Below are positions 1-5,969 of a DNA stretch of 6,402 bases, piece after piece; within the stretch, counting starts at the first letter, position 1, and the number at the start of each line of letters is the position of its first letter. This DNA comes from Oceanospirillaceae bacterium UBA1126 (GTDB lineage Bacteria > Pseudomonadota > Gammaproteobacteria > Pseudomonadales > Balneatricaceae): assembly GCA_002312935.1 (NCBI GenBank), contig DCAT01000121.1, forward strand, positions 1 through 6,402. Direction: 5' to 3'. A program made the translations under genes and the position numbers. Below the pieces are notes generated by a model that ran no database searches, was not told the origin of the DNA, and was given only the letters and a program-made list of their open reading frames with translations.

Positions 1-312
1 TATTGCTTTAATTATTTTAGCTATTGCTAAAGGCTCTAAAACGTCTTCAGTAAGAACTAAAATAGCACGATCTGCACCCAATGCTAGGGCGTTACGGAGT
101 GTTTCTTCTGATTTGGCTGCGCCGATGGATAATGCCACAACTTCTTCTACTGTGCCTGCTTCACGCAGACGAATAGCTTCTTCTACAGCATTTTCGCAAA
201 ACGGATTCATGGTCATTTTGGCATTGGTTAGGTCTATACCTGATTTGTCTGCCTTAACACGGGCCTTGACCTGAGGGTCTAGTACGCGCTTTACGCCAAC
301 TAAAACTTTCAT
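1..312 (-). CDS. etfB: Electron transfer flavoprotein subunit beta, N-terminal part (cut by window edge)
   Basis: This is the beta subunit of the soluble heterodimeric ETF. ETF takes electrons from flavin dehydrogenases (acyl-CoA, sarcosine and dimethylglycine dehydrogenases) and passes them to ETF:quinone oxidoreductase at the membrane. The translation begins [10 protein letters not shown] and continues with [24 protein letters not shown] and [12 protein letters not shown]. These are typical of the N-terminal half of EtfB. Only 104 codons are inside the window; the family is usually about 250 residues, so the C-terminal part is missing. An upstream in-frame ATG at 318 would add Met-Ser, but GTGAG at 322-326 lies only 3 nt from it and 9 nt from the ATG at 312. 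Start 312 also matches the usual family N-terminus. The gene follows the dehydrogenase on the same strand after about 170 bp containing terminator-like hairpins. etfA would be expected next, outside the window. Confidence 0.93.
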   Translation of the reverse strand, partial: MKVLVGVKRVLDPQVKARVKADKSGIDLTNAKMTMNPFCENAVEEAIRLREAGTVEEVVALSIGAAKSEETLRNALALGADRAILVLTEDVLEPLAIAKIIKAI

Positions 313-321
313 GGACATGAT

Positions 322-326
322 CTCAC
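322..326 (-). promoter_or_regulatory. Ribosome binding site deciding the etfB start
   Basis: On the minus strand GTGAG precedes two in-frame ATGs. The spacing is 9 nt to the ATG at 312 and only 3 nt to the ATG at 318. This favours the downstream start, which gives the usual EtfB N-terminus. Confidence 0.5.
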
Positions 327-334
327 TTTAATAA

Positions 335-354
335 AAAGGGTAGCGCTAGCCTTT
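335..354 (-). other. Interrupted inverted repeat just upstream of etfB
   Basis: Read on the minus strand, AAAGG pairs with CCTTT around an 8-bp palindromic core, TAGCGCTA, with one C-C mismatch on each side of the core. The 3' arm runs straight into a T-rich tract (TTTTTATT). It could be a weak terminator or attenuator, an operator, or an mRNA 5'-end structure for etfB. The stem is short and AT-rich at its base, so this is only a candidate. No convincing -35/-10 pair for etfB was found around it. Confidence 0.3.
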
Positions 355-363
355 GCTAATGCT

Positions 364-393
364 AATAAAAGCAGGCAGTTTAAACCTGCCTAC
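364..393 (-). terminator. Second terminator-like hairpin between dehydrogenase gene and etfB
   Basis: On the minus strand an 8-bp stem (GTAGGCAG pairing with CTGCCTGC, one G-T wobble) closes a 7-nt loop. It is followed directly by TTTTATT. The arms lie at 371-378 and 386-393. This fits a Rho-independent terminator, as a back-up to the stronger hairpin just upstream in the direction of transcription. Confidence 0.6.
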
Positions 394-417
394 ACAGAAG
401 TCAACGTTGCTCTGAAT

Positions 418-454
418 AAAAACTTAGCCAAAGTTAAATAAATACCTTTGGCTA
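418..454 (-). terminator. Rho-independent terminator after the dehydrogenase gene
   Basis: On the minus strand TAGCCAAAG (454-446) pairs perfectly with CTTTGGCTA (433-425), a 9-bp stem with a 12-nt AT-rich loop. Two bases later come five Ts and ATT. The hairpin begins about 30 nt after the TAA stop of the dehydrogenase gene, the expected place for an intrinsic terminator. It argues against simple read-through into etfB. Confidence 0.75.
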
Positions 455-483
455 TAACCTATGCCTATTATTGCGTTAACTGA

Positions 484-3009
484 TTAAGCGCGCAATTTGA
501 AATTTGTTGGGTCGAAGGGTGACTCTTCAACCACAGTCGCTTGGTACATCTCCCCCAAAATTTCTATTTCAAGTTTGGTGCCAATAATGGCAAGTTCTGG
601 TTGCACCATGCCAAGGGCAAGTGATTTGCCGACGCGCCAGCCATAACCGCCAGAAGTTGCACGGCCTACTAGTTCACCATCCTTATAAATTGCTTCAGAA
701 CCACGAGCGTCTGCATCAGTTACACCGTGGACCTCAATAGTGGCAAAGGCGTTTTTAGCACCGCGCTTTTCCCATGCGATCAGTCCATCTTTACCAATAA
801 AGTCGCCTTCTTTGTCTAAGCGAATAAAACGGCCCAGGGCAGATTCCACTGCTGAGTATTCAATAGACATTTCACGAGGGATTAAACGATAAGACTTTTC
901 TAAACGCATACTGTCCATAGCGCGAATACCAAATGGTTTGATATCAAACTCGGCACCCGCTTTCATAACCTCGTCAAAGATGTAGTTTTGCATTTCAATA
1001 GGGTGATGCAATTCCCAACCTAATTCGCCTACGAAGTTAACACGTAAAGCTTCGGCTGTAGCGTAACCTACGTTAATCTTCTTGCCGGTGAGCCACTTGA
1101 AACTCTCATTAGATAGGTCAGTGTCTGTAATTTTTTGTAACACTTCCCGTGAACGTGGGCCAGCCAATACTAAAACGCCAGTATTGGTGGTGACACGTTG
1201 AACATCTACGCTACCATCTTTAGGTTTAAGCTTAAATAGGTAATCGTGGTCGTGAGTTTCAAAGGCGCCAGCAGATACAAGGTAATAGCTCTGGGGGCCC
1301 GTTTTGTACACAGTATATTCAGAGCGTACACCACCATTGAGCGTCAACATGTGCACGAGCGAGATACGCCCAATTGTTTTTGGCATTTTGTTAGCAAAAA
1401 TGTACTCTAACCATGCTTCTGCACCTGGACCTTTAACAATTGCTTTAGCAAAAGCAGACATGTCTAGTAAACCTACGTTTTCAGTGACATGCTTACATTC
1501 GTTTCCTACAAACTCATGGTAGTTAGAGCGACGGAATGAGTTCTTTTCTACAATAGGTCCACCATCAAGAGGCTCAGAGAAGTTTTGGTTCCACAATACC
1601 TGATCGACATTGTCTGTTGCTAATTCTTCCGCAGTTAGTGCGTAGTCTTTGTTGGGCATAAACCAGTTAGGACGCTCCCAACCATAAACACTACCAAATA
1701 CCGCTCCCAGAGCTTTCATGCGGTCATAACATGGGGTGGTCTTAAGAGGGCGAGCGGCTTCACGTTCCTCGTCTGGGTAGTGTGTAGTGAATACATTAGC
1801 GTAAGCTTCTTGGTTTTTTTCCTTCAGATAACCCCGCGTCGCATAAGGGCCAAATCGACGAGGGTCTACACCCATCATGTCTACGGTAGGCTCACCATCG
1901 ATCATCCACTCAGCCAACTGCCATCCAGCGCCACCAGCAGCGGTGATGCCGAAGGAGTGACCTTCATTAAGCCAGAAGTTTTTAAGGCCAGGAGCTGGTC
2001 CTACGATAGGGTTTCCGTCTGGTGTGTAGGCTATTGCACCATTATAAACTTCCTTAACACCCACTTCGGCAAAGGCAGGGACCCGGTTCATACAGAATTC
2101 AATGTGGGGCATTAAACGATCTAACTCTTCGTTAAATAGCTCGTATTCACAATCATCTGCGGGGCCATCAACGTAGACACAAGGTGCGCCTTTTTCATAG
2201 GGGCCTAGGAGTAAGCCACCTGCTTCTTCGCGCAGATAGTAGCCGCCATCTGATTCTCGTAATACACCCATTTCTGGTAATCCTTGCTTCTTTCGCTCCA
2301 AAATTTCTGGATGGGGCTCGGTAACAATAAATTGATGTTCTACTGGGATTACAGGAATGTCTAGGCCAACCATTTCACCTGTCTTGCGGGCAAAGCTGCC
2401 AGTACAAGATACGACGTGGTCACAGGCAATATCACCCTTGTCAGTTTTAACGATCCAAGTGTGATCTACTTGTTGCTCAATCGCAGTTACCGAGGTAAAG
2501 CGATAAATTTCGGCACCCATATCTCTGGCACCTTTACACAGTGCTTGAGTGAGGTCAGCCGGCTGAATATAGCCATCATCTGGATGCTGAATCGCACCGA
2601 GTAAACCTTCTGTGTTGCACAAAGGCCAAACTTCCTTGACTTGCTCAGGTGTTAGAAACTTAGTCTCAACACCTACGGTTTTAGCAACTCCAGCGTAATA
2701 CTTATATTCGTCCATGCGGTATTCGCAGTTAGCTAAACGGATATTAGACACCACAGAGAAGCCTACACTCATGCCCGTTTCTTTTTCAAGCTCATGGTAA
2801 AAATCCACAGAATACTGGTGCAACTTACCCACAGAATAGCTCATGTTGAAAAGAGGTAGCAAACCAGCTGCGTGCCATGTAGAGCCGGAGGTAAGTTCTT
2901 TACGTTCAACCAACACTACGTCGGTCCAGCCTTTTTTGGCTAAGTGGTACAAAGTGCCTGCGCCGACAACACCACCGCCGATAACGACGACTTTAGCAGA
3001 AGATTTCAT
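484..3009 (-). CDS. Dimethylglycine/sarcosine dehydrogenase-family FAD oxidoreductase with folate-binding (GcvT-like) domain
   Basis: An 841-residue enzyme expected to demethylate an N-methylated glycine oxidatively and to pass the one-carbon unit to tetrahydrofolate and the electrons to ETF. Residues 7-35 form the FAD Rossmann motif (G11, G13, G16; acidic E35). STWHAAGL follows at 43-50, where the family's His (H46) carries covalent FAD. VEHQFIVTEP (223-232), YYLREE (257-262) and TPDGNPIVGP (329-338) complete the DAO fold. The FAO_M linker lies near 378-440, then GCV_T (about 430-730, with GIRAMDSMRLEKSYR at 694-708) and GCV_T_C (about 740-835). GcvT's Asp-Asp after GG is Ser-Glu here (563-564), which fits a dehydrogenase rather than an aminomethyltransferase. 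The length matches mitochondrial DMGDH. An ATG at 3093 would add 28 residues, but GGGAG lies 9 nt before 3009 and the family starts there. The exact substrate (dimethylglycine, sarcosine or another methylamine) cannot be read from sequence. No signal peptide is seen, so it is probably cytoplasmic. Confidence 0.9.
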   Translation of the reverse strand: MKSSAKVVVIGGGVVGAGTLYHLAKKGWTDVVLVERKELTSGSTWHAAGLLPLFNMSYSVGKLHQYSVDFYHELEKETGMSVGFSVVSNIRLANCEYRMDEYKYYAGVAKTVGVETKFLTPEQVKEVWPLCNTEGLLGAIQHPDDGYIQPADLTQALCKGARDMGAEIYRFTSVTAIEQQVDHTWIVKTDKGDIACDHVVSCTGSFARKTGEMVGLDIPVIPVEHQFIVTEPHPEILERKKQGLPEMGVLRESDGGYYLREEAGGLLLGPYEKGAPCVYVDGPADDCEYELFNEELDRLMPHIEFCMNRVPAFAEVGVKEVYNGAIAYTPDGNPIVGPAPGLKNFWLNEGHSFGITAAGGAGWQLAEWMIDGEPTVDMMGVDPRRFGPYATRGYLKEKNQEAYANVFTTHYPDEEREAARPLKTTPCYDRMKALGAVFGSVYGWERPNWFMPNKDYALTAEELATDNVDQVLWNQNFSEPLDGGPIVEKNSFRRSNYHEFVGNECKHVTENVGLLDMSAFAKAIVKGPGAEAWLEYIFANKMPKTIGRISLVHMLTLNGGVRSEYTVYKTGPQSYYLVSAGAFETHDHDYLFKLKPKDGSVDVQRVTTNTGVLVLAGPRSREVLQKITDTDLSNESFKWLTGKKINVGYATAEALRVNFVGELGWELHHPIEMQNYIFDEVMKAGAEFDIKPFGIRAMDSMRLEKSYRLIPREMSIEYSAVESALGRFIRLDKEGDFIGKDGLIAWEKRGAKNAFATIEVHGVTDADARGSEAIYKDGELVGRATSGGYGWRVGKSLALGMVQPELAIIGTKLEIEILGEMYQATVVEESPFDPTNFKLRA

Positions 3010-3018
3010 GTGTGTTTG

Positions 3019-3023
3019 CTCCC
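3019..3023 (-). promoter_or_regulatory. Ribosome binding site deciding the dehydrogenase start
   Basis: GGGAG on the minus strand lies 9 nt upstream of the ATG at 3009. The further-upstream in-frame ATG at 3093 lies within a perfect palindrome beside a -10-like box, has no comparable site in front of it, and would add 28 residues that do not resemble the family. Confidence 0.6.
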
Positions 3024-3082
3024 GAAGAAAGGGTAAGTAGCCCAATGAGCACGATTGCCATTGAGCAAAAAATAACGAGGAA

Positions 3083-3116
3083 ATTTTACCCATGGGTACT
3101 GGGGCTAACTTGTCAA
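3083..3116 (-). promoter_or_regulatory. Possible promoter region for the dehydrogenase gene
   Basis: On the minus strand a consensus TTGACA (3116-3111) is followed by TAAAAT (3088-3083), a 5/6 match to the -10 box. The spacer is 22 bp, longer than the usual 16-18, so the two boxes may not work together. The spacer contains most of a perfect 12-bp palindrome. If TAAAAT is used, the leader to the ATG at 3009 would be about 65-70 nt. The intergenic stretch after msrA shows no convincing terminator, so read-through from msrA is also possible. Confidence 0.3.
3087..3098. repeat. Perfect 12-bp palindrome in the dehydrogenase upstream region
   Basis: TACCCATGGGTA is identical to its own reverse complement. 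It touches the -10-like TAAAAT and sits between it and the TTGACA. The position would suit a repressor operator, but a single short palindrome can occur by chance and I recognise no named regulator site. Confidence 0.35.
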
Positions 3117-3171
3117 AAAGCGACTCACACTAACGAAACAAGGGACCTCTTGGGGCAATGGCTTTGACCCG

Positions 3172-3645
3172 CTATAAAGAACAGCTTGTTTTACCGCGCT
3201 TTAACAAGTATTGCTGATGGTAATCTTCTGCTATGTGATATTGGTTTACAGCTTCAATAATGGTGATTACGGGCGCTTTAAATAAGCCCATGTCATTGAG
3301 TGTTTGGCGCATTTCAACAGCCTGCTGCTGTTGACTTTGGTCATGGTAAAAAACCACTGAACGGTATTGTGTACCAAAATCTGGGCCTTGTTGGTTTGGC
3401 GTCGTTGGATTGTGGTTTTGCCAGAACAGTTGTAACAACTGTGAGTAAGTTATAACGCTGTCATTGAACGAAATCTGCACCACTTCAGCGTGCCCTGTAT
3501 CGCCTTGGCATATATCATTATAAGTAACTCGTGCGGTGTGTCCGCCCATATAACCCACAGTAGTAGATGTAACCCCTTGCTGCTCGGCAAATAGGGCTTC
3601 TACACCCCAAAAGCATCCTGCGCCAAATGTAGCTAATTGTTCCAT
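3172..3645 (-). CDS. msrA: Peptide methionine-(S)-S-oxide reductase MsrA
   Basis: MsrA reduces the S-epimer of methionine sulfoxide in free or protein-bound form, using thioredoxin, and so repairs oxidised proteins in the cytoplasm. The 157-residue product begins MEQLATFGAGCFWGVEALF. The GCFWG motif carries the catalytic Cys (C11) with its partner Glu nearby. GYMGGHT, CQGDTGHAEVVQ, FWQNHNPTT, GTQYRSVVFYH and AEDYHQQYL follow in family order. A Cys in the tail (TSCSL) is a candidate resolving residue. The open frame extends upstream to GTG 3726 and ATG 3723 (183-184 residues). I prefer the ATG at 3645 because AAGG lies 7 nt before it, short MsrA proteins start at this point, and the upstream ATG has no visible Shine-Dalgarno. 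The gene is divergent from trpS and lies upstream of the dehydrogenase on the same strand, about 160 bp apart. Confidence 0.95.
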   Translation of the reverse strand: MEQLATFGAGCFWGVEALFAEQQGVTSTTVGYMGGHTARVTYNDICQGDTGHAEVVQISFNDSVITYSQLLQLFWQNHNPTTPNQQGPDFGTQYRSVVFYHDQSQQQQAVEMRQTLNDMGLFKAPVITIIEAVNQYHIAEDYHQQYLLKRGKTSCSL

Positions 3646-3652
3646 GAAATTG

Positions 3653-3658
3653 CCTTGG
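3653..3658 (-). promoter_or_regulatory. Ribosome binding site deciding the msrA start
   Basis: CCAAGG on the minus strand places AAGG 7 nt upstream of the ATG at 3645. It supports the 157-residue form over the longer reading from 3723 or 3726. If the longer start were real, this would be coincidental sequence inside the gene. Confidence 0.5.
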
Positions 3659-3759
3659 TAAATAGGATCAGTGGGGTACCTTAACGGGGCAATGAAATCG
3701 AAGCAAGGTAATTTAAAAGACATCACGTTAGGTTGACATATCTTTACTCTGGTTAGTTA

Positions 3760-3775
3760 CATGAAAATGTTCATG
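3760..3775. repeat. Inverted repeat in the msrA-trpS divergent intergenic region
   Basis: CATGAA and TTCATG form perfect 6-bp arms around AATG. The repeat lies about 115 bp upstream of the preferred msrA start and about 110 bp upstream of the trpS -10 box. No T-tract follows directly on either strand, so it is not a typical terminator. It could be an operator or a chance structure. Confidence 0.3.
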
Positions 3776-3884
3776 AGGCCCATTTTTGTATCAACATTTG
3801 GTAATAAAAGGGTTTGGTTAAGCGCAAAATAATCTAACTTTCCTAATCCATAGCTTAAGGCTAACGCAGGGGTATGGGGCTGTG

Positions 3885-3890
3885 TATAAT
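3885..3890 (+). promoter_or_regulatory. trpS promoter -10 box
   Basis: A perfect TATAAT, preceded directly by TGTG, which resembles but does not exactly match the extended -10 spacing. The -35 region 16-18 bp upstream is poor (around TAACGC). Transcription would start near 3896-3897, leaving a leader of about 27 nt before the trpS ATG. No T-box or Trp-codon-rich leader peptide fits in that space. Confidence 0.5.
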
Positions 3891-3922
3891 GCTAGTTCAA
3901 TTTGTAATAGTAGACTCACTCA

Positions 3923-5245
3923 ATGCAAGCCAAACAACGTGTGCTCACAGGCATTACTACGACCGGAACACCCCACCTAGGTAATTACTTAGGTGCACTC
4001 AAGCCTGCGGTGGCTGCCAGTCAACAAGTGGACACAGATAGCTTTTATTTTCTTGCTGATTATCATGCGCTGATCAAATGCCAAGACCCTCAAACCGTTC
4101 ATCGGTCTGGACGAGAAATTGCTGCTATTTGGCTAGCATTAGGTTTAGATACCGATAAAGCCACATTTTATCGTCAATCTGACATCCCAGAAATACCTCA
4201 GCTTGCGTGGTTCTTAACGTGTATGACCGCCAAAGGTATGATGAACAGAGCCCACGCATATAAAGCTTCCGTGGACGAGAACCAACGTCAATCTAGTGCC
4301 GACTTAGATCAAGGTATTAGTATGGGTTTGTATAGTTATCCCATACTCATGGCAGCCGATATACTAATGTTTAATGCCCACCATATTCCGGTTGGCAAAG
4401 ACCAAATTCAACATATTGAGATGTGCCGAGACATTGCTATGCGTTTTAATCATACCTATGGAGAACACTTTGTGTTGCCAGAAGCTATGGTGGATGAAGG
4501 TGAGGCAAAAGTTTTGTCAGGTCTTGATGGCCGAAAAATGAGTAAAAGTTATGGCAATATTATTCCTTTATTTGCGCCCGCTGATGAACTAAAAAAACTG
4601 ATCTTTCAAATAACAACGAATAGCTTACAACCTGGTGAAGTGAAGGACCCAGATACCTGCACTTTGTTTGAAATTTATAGTGCCTTTGCTAGCCAGGAAG
4701 AAACTTTGATGATACGTAAAGCCTATGCCAACGGCATAGGTTGGGGAGACATGAAGGGGCAATTGTTTGAGTATCTTAACGATTACCTAAGCCCAGCTCG
4801 TAAACGGTATGACGAAATTATTACAGACCCGGCCTACATCGAATCTGAACTACAAAAAGGCGCGCTCAAAGCGCGCGCTCAAAGCGAACCCTTTATGCAG
4901 CGTTTGCGCTCAGCTGTGGGGATTATGTCTTTGGTCGGTGACCTAGGTGCAAAGCAGACGTTGACTAAAGCGAAAAAAGAACTGACTCAAGAAGAGCAAG
5001 CCAAGGTAAATGCTGGTAAAGCTAAAGCCATGGAAATTGCAAAACAAAGGGCGGAACAAGAGGCCCAGCAGTTGGCCTTAAAGGTTGATGATTTGATTAA
5101 TGCCATCACCATTAGCAATGACCCTAAGGCAGCAGGTGAAGAGTTACGTGCAGGCTTACAAACGCAAATTGATGGTGCAAAAAAGAAAGCCAAAAAAACA
5201 CTGCAACAAACCCTTGAATTACTTGAGCAACGGTTAACGAGTTAG
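3923..5245 (+). CDS. trpS: Tryptophan--tRNA ligase, long form with C-terminal extension
   Basis: A class I aminoacyl-tRNA synthetase that activates tryptophan with ATP and charges tRNA-Trp in the cytoplasm. The HIGH-type signature appears as TPHLGNYLGA (H18-N21). FYFLADYHALIKC (41-53), MNRAHAYKASVD (107-118), PVGKDQIQHIEMCRDIA (156-172) and KMSKS (205-209) follow. The catalytic and anticodon-binding core ends near residue 335. The remaining ~105 residues are rich in Lys, Ala, Glu and Gln and look helical or coiled-coil. The total of 440 exceeds the ~334 of E. coli TrpS but resembles the longer TrpRS of Pseudomonas-type bacteria. The start agrees with the family N-terminus, although no clear Shine-Dalgarno is visible. 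A 19-bp gap to the response regulator, with no terminator, suggests co-transcription. A perfect 13-bp tandem repeat lies within the gene at 4861-4886. Confidence 0.97.
   Translation: MQAKQRVLTGITTTGTPHLGNYLGALKPAVAASQQVDTDSFYFLADYHALIKCQDPQTVHRSGREIAAIWLALGLDTDKATFYRQSDIPEIPQLAWFLTCMTAKGMMNRAHAYKASVDENQRQSSADLDQGISMGLYSYPILMAADILMFNAHHIPVGKDQIQHIEMCRDIAMRFNHTYGEHFVLPEAMVDEGEAKVLSGLDGRKMSKSYGNIIPLFAPADELKKLIFQITTNSLQPGEVKDPDTCTLFEIYSAFASQEETLMIRKAYANGIGWGDMKGQLFEYLNDYLSPARKRYDEIITDPAYIESELQKGALKARAQSEPFMQRLRSAVGIMSLVGDLGAKQTLTKAKKELTQEEQAKVNAGKAKAMEIAKQRAEQEAQQLALKVDDLINAITISNDPKAAGEELRAGLQTQIDGAKKKAKKTLQQTLELLEQRLTS
4861..4886 (+). repeat. Perfect 13-bp tandem repeat inside trpS
   Basis: CGCGCTCAAAGCG occurs twice back to back (4861-4873 and 4874-4886). 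Because 13 is not a multiple of three, the two copies are read in different frames, contributing to ALKARAQSE. The surrounding protein keeps the normal family pattern and length here, so there is no sign of a damaging duplication. Confidence 0.8.
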
Positions 5246-5252
5246 CCAAGTT

Positions 5253-5258
5253 AAGGAG
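5253..5258 (+). promoter_or_regulatory. Shine-Dalgarno for the TTG-started response regulator
   Basis: AAGGAG lies 6 nt before the TTG at 5265, close to ideal. This strong site makes the rare start codon credible and fixes the N-terminus of the response regulator. Confidence 0.85.
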
Positions 5259-5264
5259 TCGCCT

Positions 5265-5969
5265 TTGGCCAAGCATATTATAATTGTAGAAGATGACCGG
5301 GACCAGCGAGATAACTATCAATTTGCGCTAGAGCAACGTGGTTATCAAGTAACGGCATACGCTGGCAAAGAGCAGGCAGAGGCGGGGTTAAAGCAACAAC
5401 GTCCAGATTTAGTAATACTTGACATTATTATGGATGACAACATTGATGCTGGGTTTCAGTTGTGCGCTGCCTTACTAAAAATTCATCCGGACCTTCCGGT
5501 GTTATTTCTCACCGAAAGAGTGGGTGAAATTGACCGAATTTTAGGCTTGAGAATGGGCGCATGGGATTATCAACCCAAACCGGTATCGTTAGACTTTTTA
5601 GCAGAAAAAGTAGCAACACTTATACGCTTAAGTGATATTAGAGTGGTGACGGCAGAAGCGGATGATCAAAGTGTTCGCGAAATAGGCCATCTCCAGCTTC
5701 TTGAAGAAAGTCGTCAGGCTAAATGGCGAGACCAAGAAATAGAAGGTCTAACGTTGACAGAGTTTCGTATGATCGAAGCACTAACACGCAGACCAGGCCA
5801 TATTCTAACCTATGACATATTGGCTCAAGCCACCCATCAACACTACGTGTCTAACAACACCATCAGTACCCACATTCGTAATATAAAACGTAAGGTAAAA
5901 GCCATAGATGCTCAATTTGATGCCATAAAATCAGAGTATGGTATGGGTTATCGCTGGTCTGAACGTTAA
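5265..5969 (+). CDS. OmpR/PhoB-type response regulator, PdsR-like (dedicated sortase system family)
   Basis: A 234-residue DNA-binding response regulator, the likely partner of the sensor that follows. The receiver domain (about 1-120) has its acidic pocket at E9/D10, phospho-acceptor D53, T83 and K105. The winged-helix DNA-binding domain spans about 137-231, with LTLTEFRMIEAL, RRPGHILTYDIL, NNTISTHIRNIKRK and the end YGMGYRW. The pattern DIxxxDxIDxGFxLC (53-67) and the ending with AIDAQFDAI before YGMGYRW closely resemble response regulators of the proteobacterial dedicated sortase system. This is from memory, not a search. One departure is GAWDYQPKPV in place of the usual GADDYLTKP before the conserved Lys. 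The start is TTG at 5265, supported by AAGGAG 6 nt upstream. The stop overlaps the next start by one base (TAATG). No sortase gene is in the window, so a sortase role is unproven and it may be a paralogue with another target. Confidence 0.9.
   Translation: MAKHIIIVEDDRDQRDNYQFALEQRGYQVTAYAGKEQAEAGLKQQRPDLVILDIIMDDNIDAGFQLCAALLKIHPDLPVLFLTERVGEIDRILGLRMGAWDYQPKPVSLDFLAEKVATLIRLSDIRVVTAEADDQSVREIGHLQLLEESRQAKWRDQEIEGLTLTEFRMIEALTRRPGHILTYDILAQATHQHYVSNNTISTHIRNIKRKVKAIDAQFDAIKSEYGMGYRWSER

Noticed and set aside
1304..2604. Plus-strand open frames within the dehydrogenase gene (1304-1522, 1780-2115, 2416-2604)
   Set aside because: They lie antisense to a strongly supported coding sequence, have no recognisable protein features and no good ribosome binding sites.
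2843..3040. Plus-strand open frame over the dehydrogenase N-terminus
   Set aside because: It is antisense to the FAD-binding region and has no recognisable domain, so it is a shadow of the real gene.
3010..3093. A 28-residue N-terminal extension of the dehydrogenase from the ATG at 3093
   Set aside because: It is unlike the family N-terminus and not a convincing signal peptide. A good ribosome binding site supports the ATG at 3009.
3646..3726. A 27-residue N-terminal extension of MsrA from GTG 3726 or ATG 3723
   Set aside because: No Shine-Dalgarno precedes it and it is not recognisable as a transit or signal sequence. The internal ATG has AAGG at proper spacing. It is not fully excluded.
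3733..3738. Plus-strand TTGACA in the msrA-trpS gap as a trpS -35 box
   Set aside because: It lies about 146 bp from the trpS TATAAT and has no good -10 box 16-18 bp downstream.
3891..3922. Trp attenuator or T-box leader for trpS
   Set aside because: The predicted leader is only about 27 nt, with no Trp-codon-rich peptide and no competing hairpins.
4987..5321. Minus-strand open frames across the trpS end and response regulator start (4987-5193, 5124-5321)
   Set aside because: They are antisense to the Lys/Ala-rich TrpRS tail and the regulator. Their hydrophobic look is the complement of Lys/Gln/Glu codons.
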